DNA of 64,000 nt from Berghia stephanieae (GCA_034508935.3 CM067455.1:3984337-4048336), one strand, 5' to 3'. Shown: positions 20,695-33,228, numbered from the stretch's first letter. Numbers and translations: made by a program. Notes: a model not told the origin generated them from the letters alone.

Positions 20695-21655
20695 ACAGTG
20701 CAACACAGAAATTTCGAACCAAGTACTGACGAGGTTCAAGATTTCTGTGTTTTAGTTTTTGAGATTGCCGTGCTGAGAACTTCACAAATAATATGAAGAA
20801 GAATCTGAGGGGGGGGGGAAAGTTTTTATGGTTTCGGAAAGGTCTCATAACAAAGTGTAGCATTTAGTGGGTCTTGTCTAATTCAGAGATTCAACTAGGT
20901 TCTGGTTCTACTTTACATGTGCTATAAGAAGAAGATAAAACCAGCACATCACAGTATTGATAACACTCAGCATGTGATGCCTTTCCCTACAAATCAAGTA
21001 AATTAAAAAAAAAAAAAAAAAATTCCCTTTATTCATCCCATGGGGGATTTTTTGTCTCTAGGGTCTATTCCAAGGGAAGACTGGAATAACCCAGGCGTCA
21101 GCTGCAAATTGAGCTAGGGCGAGGTGATTTGCTCAAGACAACACAGCGCAGTGGCGGATGATCGAACTTGGTACCTTTCGGGTATGAAGCAAAGACTGTA
21201 CCACTGAGCCATGCTGCCCCTAATCACTGTACCTAACCATTATCACTTTTCTCACTAATCTCCCTCAAACCTCTCCTCTATCTCGATCCTCCCCTCCCCT
21301 AATCAGCCTCAGGCCAGTTATGCCTCCATAGTCTCCCATACATTAGAATTAGAGTGAGGCTTGAGACACTGGTCAAACGTGCTTCATACACTCACCCCCC
21401 CCCCCCCCCCCCCCAATGCAAAAAACAAACACTCAAAAGAAACGCACACTAGACTCATTAACTAAAACATTTGACACCACACTGAGAATGATGGCAGCGT
21501 TCATTTCAATTCAATACACAGGCAAAAGACTTTATCAACGAACGAGAAAGTGAATGCCCAGTTTGTTCCAAAATTTCTGTGTTGCTAATAATATGAAAAT
21601 AGAGGGATTAAAAAGGGAAATTGAAGAGTGTTCCAAGAATTCTGTGCTGCACTGT
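20695..21655. mobile_element. element E1 with inverted ends, about 960 bp
   Basis: Left end ACAGTGCAACACAGAAATTT; the right end read inward is ACAGTGCAGCACAGAATTCT. It contains a SINE insertion at 21005-21220. A related remnant is at about 38060-38305 (GTGCAGCACTGCAG). Confidence 0.6.
21005..21220 (-). repeat. tRNA-derived SINE (second family) with poly(A) tail
   Basis: Minus strand: GGGGCAGCATGGCTCAGTGG (A box), CCAAGTTCGATCATCC (B box), TCTTGAGCAAATCACCTCGC (core), then a poly(A) run. Confidence 0.7.
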
Positions 21656-21736
21656 ATCATCATAAGATAATTCAAATGAAAATAAGTTTTTAAAAGAACT
21701 CAAACACTCGCACACACATCGAAATGTCAATGATAT

Positions 21737-21742
21737 TTTATT
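21737..21742 (-). terminator. candidate poly(A) signal of ATP5PF
   Basis: AATAAA on the minus strand about 335 bp after the stop, giving a 3' UTR of ordinary length. Confidence 0.45.
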
Positions 21743-22076
21743 CATTTAAAATTTCCTACTAGACAACAAACTGTCTAAAATATCACAACATATTAAACGA
21801 CCATCTCTGCTGCTCTCTTTCCAAAAAAATAAAAAGTTAATTCTCTTTCACCGCCACAAACACACTTTTGTTACAATGTCATCTCTCTTACATTTTATAA
21901 ATAATAACTTTTCCTACTTTTTTATTTACTGACAATAAAACTTGAAAGAAAAATCGATGCATATAAAACAAACTCTTTTTTAAGATGGAGAGTTCTAATC
22001 TTGTGTCACTGTTCATACGTCCCACACAGCACATTCAGTCAGTCCCAAAATACAAACATTGATACAAAAGACCAGT

Positions 22077-22234
22077 CTATAGTCGAGGCAGTCCTTCAAA
22101 TGGATCATACTTTTCATCCTCTGCAGCTGAGACCGCGGCAGCTTCAGCGGCTGCTTTGCTTTCTATAGCATCTACGACTTCGTACATCTTGACTTTTTGT
22201 TCCTCTGTCAACCCGGGCCAAGTCAACTCAGGAT
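22077..22234 (-). CDS. ATP5PF: ATP5PF coding exon 3 with long C-terminal tail
   Basis: Acceptor TTGCCCAG. It reads DPELTWPGLTEEQKVKMYEV, then an Ala/Glu-rich helix, then YDPFEGLPRL and TAG. Confidence 0.85.
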
Positions 22235-24647
22235 CTGGGCAAGAAAAGAAGAAAGAAACAAACAAAATAACATGAGTTTTTCAGTGTCAAGAAGGATCTT
22301 TGTTTTCAGCATCAAGAAGAATCCTTGTTTTCAGTGTCAAGAAGGATCTTTGTTTTCAGCATCAAGAAGAATCCTTGTTTTCAGTGTCAAGAAGGATCTT
22401 TGTTTTCAGCATCAAGAAGAATCCTTGTTTTCAGTGTCAAAAGGATCTTTGTTTTCAGCATCAAGAAGAATCCTTGTTTTCAGTGTCAAGAAGGATCTTT
22501 GTTTTTAGTGTCAGTGTCAAGAAGATCTTTGTTTTCAATGTCAAGAAGATCTTTGTTTTCAATGTCAAGAAGGATCTTTGTTTTCAGTGTCAAGAAGGAT
22601 CTTTGTTTTCAATGTCAAGAAGGATCTTTGTTTTCAATGTCAAGAAGGATCTTTGTTTTCAATGTCAAGAAGGATCTTTGTTTTTAGTGTCAGTGTCAAG
22701 AAGGAACTTTGTTTTCAGTATTAAGAAGAATCTTTCTTCAAGAAGGATCTTTGTTTTCAGTATTAAGAAGAATCTTTCACTTCAGGCCACTCAGAGAAGG
22801 ATATCTGCATTTTCATTGGCTGTTGTATTATGGCTCACAGCAAGATATCGTTAACCATTTATAAATTGTATTCCTGTTTCCTTAAATTTTTTAGACCATT
22901 TCATAGATCACTATGTGGATAAATCCTCCGGGTAATTTTATATCGATATACAAGATATTTATTCACAAATGAAATGAAGCACAAAAATCAGGACTTTGAT
23001 GCCCTGACAATATATCCGCTCTGCACTGTGTATTGAATTTGAATTCTAATAATTTAAATTTACTGTGGATATCGATGACTGAACCGTTCTTCTCCCCATT
23101 GGTTGTTCTTGGAGTAAAAAAGACGTCTTACTTCTACGTCATGGCACAAGACCGAAGGGCTAGAGCTCAGGTGGTCGCTGGTTCGGATAAGTAAGTTCTT
23201 GGAGTAATGAGTGAATCCTAACTCTCAGTACCAGATCTGCCTACATAAAAATATTTTTAAATTGTAGTTTTTAGGAGATAAAAATAGTAGTCGCTATAAT
23301 CTGTCATCTGCATTTTTTGTGGCCAGGGCCTGGACAAAACTAAGTAATCTCATTCCAAGACAAAGACAGAAAGCATGTTGGAAAACAGATATAGGGGGAT
23401 AGAAGACACAGAAAGTACCTCCCTGCCCACTATGGGAGGTCAGGAACCCCACCCAGGAGTGTATCTGATGTCATTCTCCAGAGAAGAAACATCAGGGCAA
23501 TTTACCAGTGAAATTGAAGGTCGGGAATTTAGTCATGTCAACTCCAGTAGCTTGGTAGGATCTCTCTAAGGTGCCCAGCATGTCCTTCAGTAGAGCCTCA
23601 GTCTCTGGTGTGGCATCCACAAGCTTGCCACCTGCAGACCTTGACAGAAGGGAAAACAAATGTCAAAATAAAATTTAAAAATCAAAACCAAAAAAATAAA
23701 AAATTGAAAACCAGGTGACTATATCTCCAGAGCAAACCTGAATCGAAACTAGGAAAACACAATTCAATGCCATGTTAAAATGGTAAATTTCCTTCTAAAG
23801 AGAAGGGAATGAACACAAATGTCAAAAGCAATGTTAAACACCTGGTAATCAATCTCAATTTAGCACTACTTGACTTATGACACACAATACTTTCAGCTCA
23901 TAGTCATACCAGTACAAGGGTAGAGAAAGATGGTAGGTACACAACACTCATCAAAACAGTATGTGTTGTAGGAGAATCTCAAACTGTAATTCTGCTCATT
24001 TTGGCCTGTAATTTACCCCGAGATAAAACAATTAACTCGCTCAATCTTAGAGATTTTTGCTACTGTTCAAATTTGGTAAAAATGTATTAAAAATGAGCAT
24101 GTACATAGATCGTTTTATTCAACTATCATTAACATGCAAAAAACTAAAAACATTAGCTTTGATACTATGCCTATAATTTGTCTCAGAAAAATGTAATAAG
24201 TAGGCATGGGGTAAAAGTAACCCGGGTAAACTATGGATATAGTCGGTGTTAGGGTTGAGTGAGTTAAGAGGATGGGTCAAACATTTTTTATTCGTTTATA
24301 ATTATAAGCTCTCCAGTTTTCTTTTTCTTTTGTTATCACTCTCATTGGTTTCAAGTAGTCCTGACAGCTCATTTGGTAGAGCACTCGCTTCACAAGCAAA
24401 GGGACTGAGATTGATCCCGGGTGTGGTTGAGGACACACACATTGTTACATACACATCATTTCATAGGTTATGTATGTTTCACTCACTTGGTTCGGTACTC
24501 CCTGATCTTATCCACAAACAACTGCTGAATCGGATCCAAAGCCCCAGCCTTCTGGACAGCAACTGCCGACACACCAAAGTGTCTGTGTGTTTGTTGTGCC
24601 AAGGCGGCCCCAACAGAGGGAAGTCTTTGCAACACCTGCCTCAGCAT
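22077..24647 (-). CDS. ATP5PF: ATP synthase coupling factor 6, mitochondrial
   Basis: Subunit F6 of the peripheral stalk of mitochondrial F1Fo-ATP synthase, acting at the inner membrane facing the matrix (family knowledge). Coding exons on the minus strand are 24647-24487, 23639-23506 and 22234-22077 (161, 134 and 158 nt), giving 150 codons plus stop with clean GT/AG borders. The start MLRQVLQRLPSVGAAL is arginine-rich and lacks acidic residues, as in a mitochondrial presequence. The diagnostic segment is LDPIQQLFVDKIREYRTK, followed by GGKLVDATPETEALLKDML and MTKFPTFNF. The AG just before the start codon at 24648 is an acceptor, so a 5' UTR exon should lie at higher coordinates. The last exon extends the C-terminus by some 50 residues beyond the roughly 108-residue vertebrate protein: it contains an alanine-rich helix and ends YDPFEGLPRL. 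Intron 2 holds a 25-bp minisatellite. Confidence 0.9.
22275..22790 (+). repeat. 25-bp minisatellite in ATP5PF intron 2
   Basis: Unit GTCAAGAAGGATCTTTGTTT plus TCAGT. The first part shows a 50-bp higher-order unit (AGCATCAAGAAGAATCC alternates with GTGTCAAGAAGGATC). About 20 units. Confidence 0.92.
23320..23461 (-). repeat. family K fragment (ATCC end only)
   Basis: GTAATCTCATTCCAAGACAA through ATGGGAGGTCAGGAACCCCA. The A-rich end is missing. Confidence 0.75.
23506..23639 (-). CDS. ATP5PF: ATP5PF coding exon 2
   Basis: Reads SAGGKLVDATPETEALLKDM and then GVDMTKFPTFNF. The acceptor is TGTCAAG and the donor GTAAATT. The exon ends in phase 1. Confidence 0.87.
24036..24263. mobile_element. TTAA-flanked MITE family T2, copy 1
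   Basis: Ends CTCGCTCAATCTTAG and GTTGAGTGAG between TTAA at 24032-24035 and 24264-24267. 228 bp, in ATP5PF intron 1. Copy 2 is at 34992. Confidence 0.85.
24358..24432 (+). repeat. tRNA-like SINE head
   Basis: CCTGACAGCTCATTTGGTAG (A box) and GAGATTGATCCCGG (B box) next to ATP5PF exon 1. Confidence 0.55.
24487..24647 (-). CDS. ATP5PF: ATP5PF coding exon 1
   Basis: Presequence plus LDPIQQLFVDKIREY. The donor is GTGAGT on the minus strand (complement at 24481-24486). The exon ends with two bases of a lysine codon (phase 2). Confidence 0.88.
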
Positions 24648-24897
24648 TTTCTGATGAAAAAGAAATAGAGAAGCAATGATATTGACAAGTCTCCACTTCA
24701 ATAACCACTGAGCACTGTATGATGGGAATCAAGAATTTTCACTTGCATAAAGGAGCAGAACTTGTTGACACCGGAGATGATAATGGCAATTTATAAAAAA
24801 GGAGGAACATGTATTGATCCGTTGGTCAAACTTAAATAAAATGCAAAAATAATGTATAAACTATCATAGTTATGTAATATATCATAACTAGAAATAG

Positions 24898-24898
24898 A

Positions 24899-24990
<92 letters not shown>

Positions 24991-25016
24991 GAGAAGAGAG
25001 AGAGAGAAGAGAAATT
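24898..25016 (+). repeat. long (GA)n tract
   Basis: About 115 bp of nearly pure GA. Confidence 0.97.
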
Positions 25017-25139
25017 TTCTGCAAGAGTAGCATATGAATTGATCTTTCTTAATTGGAATTTGTAATGAATTATGTAGAAAATAAAATAAAATAAAAACAA
25101 AAGAAAGAAAAAAGGAAAGAGAGAGAAGAAGATGAAAAA

Positions 25140-26000
25140 AAAAAAAAAAGCCAAAAGGCTCATATCACAGAGAGAAAAAATCTAGACCCATTTGTCCCAT
25201 CGACCATCAACTAATCAAACACCGCATGTCGTGTGTCGCTCTTGACACCAGGTGCCAATCTGTATAGGCTGACGTTAAATAAACGGTGTTCTTTTTCTAA
25301 AGTGTAGGGAATGGTGAAATATTTGTTGTATATCTTTCAATCGGGGGCTGGTCTTAGTCATCCCATTATATGGTACCTTGACATGGACATAGAGATTCAT
25401 GAGAGCCTCCGATTCAGTTCATCATTACTTTGTTTCACTTAACTCATTTTTTTCCCCTAATAAACTTACTTTGAATAGAGAGATTTACCTTTTAAAAAAA
25501 AAAGTAATAAGTAGCAAGCCTTATTTGTCAGCCCATGCCTTCGTTATATTTACTGTGACATTTTGAAAGAAGACATATTTTGCATGAGAAAGCCTATTCA
25601 CCTCTTTTCTTTTTTTTTTGAGCGAGTCTATTCTTTTCTCCTTTTAGTTTGGCCTTTTGTTCCGTTTCTGAGCATGAATTTCTTAGAATTGTTTTTTACT
25701 TTTAAAAAATTATTGTTTGTTTTTTTTCTCCTCTGACCATTTGATCGCTCTCTGAATATTTCTATTTGTTTGCTTTTTAATTATTTATTCTTTTTAGACA
25801 CTTTTTGAGATCGGAGTGGGGACAAATATAACAATTTGCTAGAAACTAGAAAGGAACCAAGAGAGAGAGAGAGAGAGAGATCTTTTTTTTTTAAGGGGGG
25901 GGGGGGGGGAAGAGGATGGATGGGACATTTATCCCTTGCAATATGTTCTGTAAAAAGAAGACGGAATTTTTTTTTTTAAATAATAATTTTAAAAATTTTT
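25140..26000. other. AT-rich intergenic sequence
   Basis: Poly(T) runs, a short (GA)n at 25862-25880 and a G run at 25895-25909. No gene seen. Confidence 0.5.
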
Positions 26001-26006
26001 TAAAGT

Positions 26007-26093
26007 GGCGGAACCAGGATTTGAAGCCACAACGCTGATTCTGGTAAAACTTCCAGGGCAGACGACTAAACCATTCAGCCATGACATCCATTT
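26007..26093 (-). repeat. tRNA-Leu/Ser-like sequence
   Basis: Minus strand: ATGGCTGAATGGTTTAGTCG (A box) and GCTTCAAATCCTGGTTCCGC (B box and 3' arm). The acceptor arms do not pair, so a tRNA relic or SINE head. Confidence 0.45.
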
Positions 26094-26885
26094 CAAAGTC
26101 GTCGTATATTGTGTATATTGTAGTAACAACTGATTTATTGTTGGTTAATTTTACGTTTTTATTTTTATAGATATTTTATTAACTTCCCTTATTTTTATGT
26201 GGATGTGCATTTGGAAACATTGCATATTCTGGAATGTGGATAATTGTTTAAAAGAGCGGAGCTTCAAATATATGTCCGGGAATAACGAATTTTCATTATC
26301 CCCAGGCCCAGACAGGTGTCTGGGAAATAATGACAGCCTTTTTTTTTTCTCAATTGGGATTGGGGCTGGGGTAGAAAGAGAATGGCCTAAGTCCAGGCTT
26401 GGGTGCATTTTCAAAAATTGCTTTTATATCACAATGCATTTCATAGTATTTCATAAAGTATGACCTTTTAAGAAAAATAAAAATAATCCACTGGCCACCG
26501 GCCACCGGGACTCGACTCAATTCTCATTCATTCCCAGTCAGTCCACAGTGCGGATGGTTGTGTTCTTCAAATAATACGGCTAATAGTAAACTTGAATTAT
26601 TATCAATTAAGACGCATTTAAAATTTGTAAATTAATAAACACGGTGTCACTTCTATTTATTTCAAATCTAAGTAATAAAAACACAAAATTTTACCGATCT
26701 ACTTGCTCACCAAATTGACCTTAGCAGAGAGTCAGAGAGGACAGGAAGTTGAAAAAGAGAAAGTAAGAATAAGTTCACATAACGTGATTCGACGTGATTA
26801 TGATTTGCTATTGCATCGTGGAATTTATATATCGATTTATTTTACGGCCACCCCCCATCCCCACCCCTACCCCCCCCCCCTTCAT

Positions 26886-26914
26886 CATCTATCACATCAT
26901 CGTTATTATTATCA

Positions 26915-26968
<54 letters not shown>

Positions 26969-27062
26969 TATTATTATTATCATTATTATTATTATTATCA
27001 TTATTGTTGTTGGTGGTGGTGGTGGTGTTCTTCTTCTTCTTCTTCTTCTTCTTTTCTTCTTC

Positions 27063-27151
<89 letters not shown>

Positions 27152-27182
27152 TATATCATCATCATCATCATTATTATTATTA

Positions 27183-27271
<89 letters not shown>

Positions 27272-27300
27272 TATTATTATATATTATTATCATTATATTA

Positions 27301-27357
<57 letters not shown>
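26886..27357 (+). repeat. compound triplet tract (mostly ATT, with GTG, TTC, ATC blocks)
   Basis: About 470 bp of imperfect triplets; all predicted proteins here are homopolymers. Confidence 0.97.
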
Positions 27358-27359
<2 letters not shown>

Positions 27360-27440
27360 CATTTGTCTGTTGGTTTGTTTTCTTCCACAGCTCCATGTTA
27401 CTAATTTTTTTCTCTGGCCAATGTACTTTCCAAACAAAAA

Positions 27441-27731
27441 GAGCTTTTATATAGCGCAATATCCACTTAACGTGCTCAAAGAGCTTTACAATGGGTCCCT
27501 GGCCAACAGCAACAATTAACATTTAGGTCGGGACATGGCGCCTGTTAGGCGATATTACAATTTTTCGGACAAAGACAATGCTATTAACGGCCAGTTACTC
27601 ATTTTACACGTGAGTACGGTGAGAGAATGTGAGTAAAGAGCCTTTTCCAAGGACTCAACTATGCGGAGAGCGAGGCTCAGGGCCTTCCGATCCGAAAGCA
27701 AGTGTCACACCACTAGACCACATATCCGCAC
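27441..27731 (-). repeat. SINE family S copy
   Basis: Plus strand starts GAGCTTTTATATAGCGCAAT (SINE 3' tail) and ends ACCACTAGACCACATATCCG (SINE head). Confidence 0.88.
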
Positions 27732-27738
27732 TTTCAAA

Positions 27739-28400
<662 letters not shown>

Positions 28401-28412
28401 TGCCTCCATTAA

Positions 28413-28660
28413 CTCTCTCATTACCTATTACCAGCTATTTTTAGAATTTCCCCTGAAAATCCACACCCACCCAGCACAAAAATAGACTTTTCTTACTCAA
28501 ACAAAAAAAAAAGTAACAAGTGAGCTCCACAACACAGTGTTGAGTATTTATATTATAGCTGTAACTAAAGCATTTCTTTATATTTTGTGATGTACAACAG
28601 AAATCAGAATGAGAAAATTGTCGCTTACATCGTAACAAATGTGACGAATTTCCTATGGGT
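28413..28660. mobile_element. MITE family T3, copy 1 (right end damaged)
   Basis: TTAA at 28409-28412 then CTCTCTCATTACCTATTACC. The interior matches the intact copy at 47713-47965 (for example TGATGTACAA and ATCGTAACAAATGTGACGAA). Confidence 0.7.
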
Positions 28661-28700
28661 GGAACACTTCCAAGGTATGTGAAGCTGTCCACTTCCTCCA
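28630..28700 (-). pseudogene. small RTE-like LINE fragment
   Basis: Minus frame MDSFTYLGSVPPIG matches the FTYLGS motif between the RT and the NVKAVLRYG segment. Confidence 0.5.
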
Positions 28701-29254
28701 GGACTGTTCCATTTTCATATTCATATTCACATAGTTGAACAGTCTTTATTATCCGTGTTTTGCTGCTCTTCCTTTATTTGTAAACAATTTTGAATGATTT
28801 TTCGCATGTGCATACAGTATTACTAGCTTCATAAAACTGAGCATTTGTATTTCAGATTTATTTTATAAATTTTGCGTAAATGTGGGTCAAAAGTCCAAAA
28901 ATGGGTCAATTTTTGATGTTTCAAAATTGATGAACTTTGAAAATCAATAATAATAATACTATTGTAGATATTGGAAAATCGATGCTTAGCTCGAATGAAG
29001 GGCTCAAATACTACTTGTGTACCTATTTTCATGTCAATAACTTGTCATTTGGCGAAGCCTTAGCATTTTGAAAACTACTTCATTATAGGGTATCAAATTT
29101 CAAAATGGCGGCGTTACCATGGTAACCAAAAACTGAAATTTAGGTTTTCAATTTTTTTCCCTCTAATTAGGATGTACATAACCTAAAATTACCACTAAAA
29201 GTCAGCTACTTATTACATTTTAGAATTTCGCCTTCAGGACCCGCCCATCCCCTT

Positions 29255-29395
29255 AACATTGGTGTCTTCTTTGGGTGAATGTCGAGGCCCAGTCTCGATG
29301 AAATTTGAGTTGAGACCAGTTTCTCTCTCCACTTGTTGTTTTTCTCATGATCCAGTCGATGGAAAGTAGTAACAGTCAGAAATGGTGAGGGAGGA
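29255..29395 (-). pseudogene. RTE-like LINE RT fragment, duplicate
   Basis: Shares GTGAATGTCGAGGCCCAGTC and the adjoining CTCTCTCCACTTGTT with 29653-29865, with an internal deletion. Confidence 0.65.
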
Positions 29396-29423
29396 ATCCC
29401 TGCCGTACGCCAGATTTCACATC

Positions 29424-29488
29424 AACTACTACTACTTCTACCACTACTGCTACTACTATTACTACTTCTTCAACTACTACTACTACTT

Positions 29489-29566
<78 letters not shown>

Positions 29567-29584
29567 TTACTACTACATACTACT
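29424..29584 (+). repeat. (CTA)n tract
   Basis: About 160 bp of CTA repeats separating the two LINE pieces. Confidence 0.95.
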
Positions 29585-29585
29585 A

Positions 29586-29865
29586 CTTCTCATTTTCATT
29601 TTGTTGAAGTGTTTATTATCCGTGTTAACATTTAATATTTGTGTCTTCCTTAGGTGAATGTCGAGGCCCAGTCTCGATGAAATTTGGGCCACTTTAGAAG
29701 TTTTAGATTGCATCTGCTTATGGCTTTGGTCGAGAAGTGCCAGATCATCTGCAAAATCCAAATTTTCGAGTTCAGACCAGGGAGTCCATTTAATTCCGTT
29801 TCTCTCTCCACTTGTTCTTTCTCTCATGATCCAGTTGATGGAAACTAGGAACAGAAATGGTGATA
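29586..29865 (-). pseudogene. RTE-like LINE RT fragment
   Basis: Minus frame reads ELENLDFADDLALLDQSHKQ, then LGLDIHLRKTQILNVN: the FADDLALL catalytic motif and following thumb region. Confidence 0.8.
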
Positions 29866-30192
29866 TGTTTTAAGGGTTTTACGGCGCTTTCAAAACATTA
29901 AGGTCATATCAGCATCAGTAAAAAGGAATAAAATGGATTGGAAGGTCGTGGGTTCGAGTCTCGCTCTGCACACAGTGAAGTCCTTGGAAAAAGACTCTTT
30001 ACTCACCGTACTCAAGTGTAAAATGAGTACCTGTCCATCAACAGCGTTGTCTGTCGGAAAAAATTGTAATATCGCCAAACAGGCATTTCATTATGTCTTG
30101 TTCTACATGTTACGTGTTGCTGTTGGTCAGGGACCCTTTGTAAAGCACTTTGAGCACATTTAGTGGATATTGCGCCATATAAAAGATCTAGT
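29866..30192 (+). repeat. SINE family S copy fused to a family K end
   Basis: 29866-29937 is the A-rich end of family K (TTTTAAGGGTTTTACGGCGC), followed by SINE S from GGAAGGTCGTGGGTTCGAGT to GCGCCATATAAAAG. Confidence 0.75.
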
Positions 30193-30367
30193 TATTATCA
30201 TTATTATTATTATTATTAAATCGCCTGATAATCTTTCAAAGAAACTACACCTTTTACAAAACCAATTCGCACGAATTGTTTTAAAGAAGGAAAAAAAGAG
30301 AACACATACCCACAGTGTTTTATGAACTCCACTGGTTGCCTGTTAAAGCTACGATTGATTATTTGAA

Positions 30368-30668
30368 AATTGAGCTTTTATATAGCGCACTATCCAGTAA
30401 ATGTGCTCAAATCGCTTTACAAGGGGTCCCTGGTCAACAGCAACATTTAAAATGTAGGACGGGACATGCCGCCTGTTAGGCGATATTACAATTTTCCGGA
30501 CAAAGACAACGCTGTTAACGACCAGGTACTAATCTTACACCTGAGTGTGGTGAGAGAATGTGAGTAAAGAGTCTTTTCCAAGGACTCAACTATGCACTGA
30601 GCGAGGCTCGAACCCAGGACCTTCTGATCCGAAAGCGAATGTCATACCACTAGACCACATAGCCGCAC
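30368..30668 (-). repeat. SINE family S, full copy
   Basis: Plus strand GAGCTTTTATATAGCGCACT through ACTAGACCACATAGCCGCAC. Confidence 0.88.
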
Positions 30669-30860
30669 GATAACATTGCAATGTTCACCTTTTTATCTGA
30701 AGGATTTTATTAATGATTAACAAAATTAAAAGACAGAACCATAAGGATGAAAAAGAATGGATAAGCAATCTTCATAATACAACAGGTTTAATTACATAAT
30801 TTTTGTAGTGTCACATCATAGAACAGAGTTACCCTAATTTACATTCTTATAAATAATTCC

Positions 30861-30960
30861 GTTTGTTTTTAAGGGTTTTACGCACTTGCAACACATTTAA
30901 AGTCATATAAGCGCCAGTAAAAGGGAAGAAAATGGGATCGCATAGCTGCCAACTTTTCAA
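30861..30960 (-). repeat. family K fragment
   Basis: TTTTTAAGGGTTTTACGCAC through GGGAAGAAAATGGGAT only. Confidence 0.7.
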
Positions 30961-31284
30961 AATGCAAAAACGTATTATTATACGCGGTGCGGCGCGGACG
31001 CCCAATTCATGTCTTAAAATGGCATATTTATTAATGTACTTAAGTACTAGAATGGTCAGAACTGTAATACTAAGAGAAGCTTACCTTTATCATCATACTG
31101 GGTAGGCATAAGTGATGGGGAGGTGGTGACAGAAGCAGATTACTGAGGCTTGGGCTTAACAGCCTCCTTTGTGGCGAAAAGTTTCTCCCAAGATAATTTT
31201 TATCAGATTTTCTTCTTTTTTCTTTTTCTGGATTGGCCAAATCGTACTAAGTACGATTTCATCGTACTGGTTGGCAGCTATTGG

Positions 31285-31712
31285 ATCGTAATAAGTTCTG
31301 GAATTACAAAGAAAGCACCCAAGAAAAGGTAAGACAAAGGGGAATTGGTTCAAATTCCAAGAGCACAGTATCCAAGTACTTAGTTTGAGATCACCTAAAT
31401 GTCTCATCCTGACGTGAAGCACAGGTCCCCACTAAGAGTAGAGGAACACACCAAAATGTTTACAAATCATATCATATAACATGTAAACAAAACATCATAC
31501 CGTGCCTAAGAGAGAGATGATTTCCAAGGGGAAAAAATGAATCTCACAAAACTGTACATTTGACTGTTTCCCTCTCAGCCAGGGGCAGGACAACACCAAG
31601 TAATCTCATTCCAAGACAAAGACAGAAAGCATGTTGGAAAACAATAGGGGGATAGAAGACATAGTAAGTACCTCCCTGCCCAATATGGGAGGTCAGGAAC
31701 CCCACCCAGAAA
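31285..31712 (-). mobile_element. family K copy, one end altered
   Basis: From AAGTTCTGGAATTACAAAGA to GGGAGGTCAGGAACCCCACC. The A-rich end is missing. Confidence 0.8.
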
Positions 31713-31754
31713 TAATTCCATATTCTCAACTTTTAAATGTTGTTGACAATAGTA

Positions 31755-31830
31755 ATTTTTTTAATGCATGGAATGTATATTGTGCGCCTAGAGCTATATT
31801 GCATGGGACAGGCGCTATATAAATAAATTA
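31755..31830 (+). repeat. LINE-type 3' tail
   Basis: TTGTGCGCCTAGAGC, GGGACAGGCGCTATATAAAT then ATTATT, the tail type of the LINE at 11.8 kb. Confidence 0.55.
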
Positions 31831-32218
31831 CATTATTATTAATTATAAAAGCTCAAATATGTTCGAAATTTTTTGGGGGTTTTTTTTTGTTTTTGTTATA
31901 TTAACAACATAACCTCCCAAAATTTACAAAAAAATGATAAAAGTTCAAAAGTTCAAAAACGTTTATTTTAGGCAATTGCCAATGATAAAAAGAACAAAAA
32001 TAATATATGAACACGTCAAACGCATTCCTTCCATATTACATCTTTTTATTGAAAGCTCAAGGTTCAAACATTTCATTTTTACGTTCATTCCGACTCAAGT
32101 CAATGACCTCAAATATTGTATGGAAAAATACACACGATCCAATTTAATGGAATGGTAGTTGTTTAAGTTTAACGAACTCTGACCCATCCCCCCACCTCTC
32201 TTTCGCACACTGCAAGCT

Positions 32219-32230
32219 AACACGCACGCA

Positions 32231-32270
<40 letters not shown>

Positions 32271-32500
32271 TTTTTACACATATAATAATCACAACAACAA
32301 TAATAATAATAATAATAATAATAGTATCATTAACAATATTAAAAACAAAAATACTACTAATAATATTAATATTAATAATAATAATACTAATAATAATACT
32401 AATAATAGTAAATACTACTACTATAATAATAATAATAAATAATAATAATAATATATAATAATAATAATAATAATAAATAATAATAATAAAGCAATCAATT
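32219..32500. repeat. CA and AAT tracts
   Basis: (CA)n at 32219-32270, then AAT/ACT triplets to about 32490. Confidence 0.95.
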
Positions 32501-32675
32501 AGAAACTTTTTAAAAAAGATGGAAAAGAGGAATATATTATTTGTATGTTACAAAAATTATTTTAAAAGGCAAGTTGGTATTACATATGTGACAAACTGTA
32601 TCAAGTTGGTATTATATCAGAATAGGATTGTTTTAGGATTTTACAGCGCCTTTAAGTTATTTGATGTTTTTGTTT

Positions 32676-33228
32676 TTAAGGGGTTCACAGCGCTTGCAAC
32701 ATATTTAGGTCATATCAGCGCCAGTAAAAAGGAAGAAAATGGAATGATAGTCAAAAAATTATAGAATTACAATTAAAGCACGCAAGCAAAAGTGAGACAA
32801 ACGGGAATTAGTTAAAAAAAGAGAGCAGATATAGATTCCATGAGCACACCATCAAAGTACTTGGTTTGAGATCACTTAAAAGTCTCACCCAGACACCAGG
32901 ACAGGATTCCAATAAAAGGAACACACTCAAATGTTTACAAAATATGTTCAAAACAATATAAAATGATCCGTAGAAAGAGAGAGAGAGATGATTTGAAAGG
33001 GAAAAAATATCACTTCCCAAAATAACCCTATACTTATACATTTATACACATCATATATATATAACCCTCTCCATCTCAGCCAAGGACAAAACCAAGTAAT
33101 CCCATTCCAAGACAAAGAGAGAAACAACTCAGAAAACAAATATAGAGAGATAGAAGAAAGACACAGTAGGCGACCTCCTGCCCTGCACACCAATGGGCAG
33201 GAGGTCAAAAGACCCTACCCATTGGCTC
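32676..33228 (-). mobile_element. family K copy, diverged
   Basis: GTTTTTAAGGGGTTCACAGC at one end; the other end reads GCAGGAGGTCAAAAGACCCT. Confidence 0.8.

Noticed and set aside
26703-27404. Long open frames reading runs of I, L, Y or N (also 27661-28181, 50262-50921, 52833-53260, 63537-63962)
   Set aside because: They are translations of AAT, GAA, ACT and similar triplet repeats and have no coding evidence.
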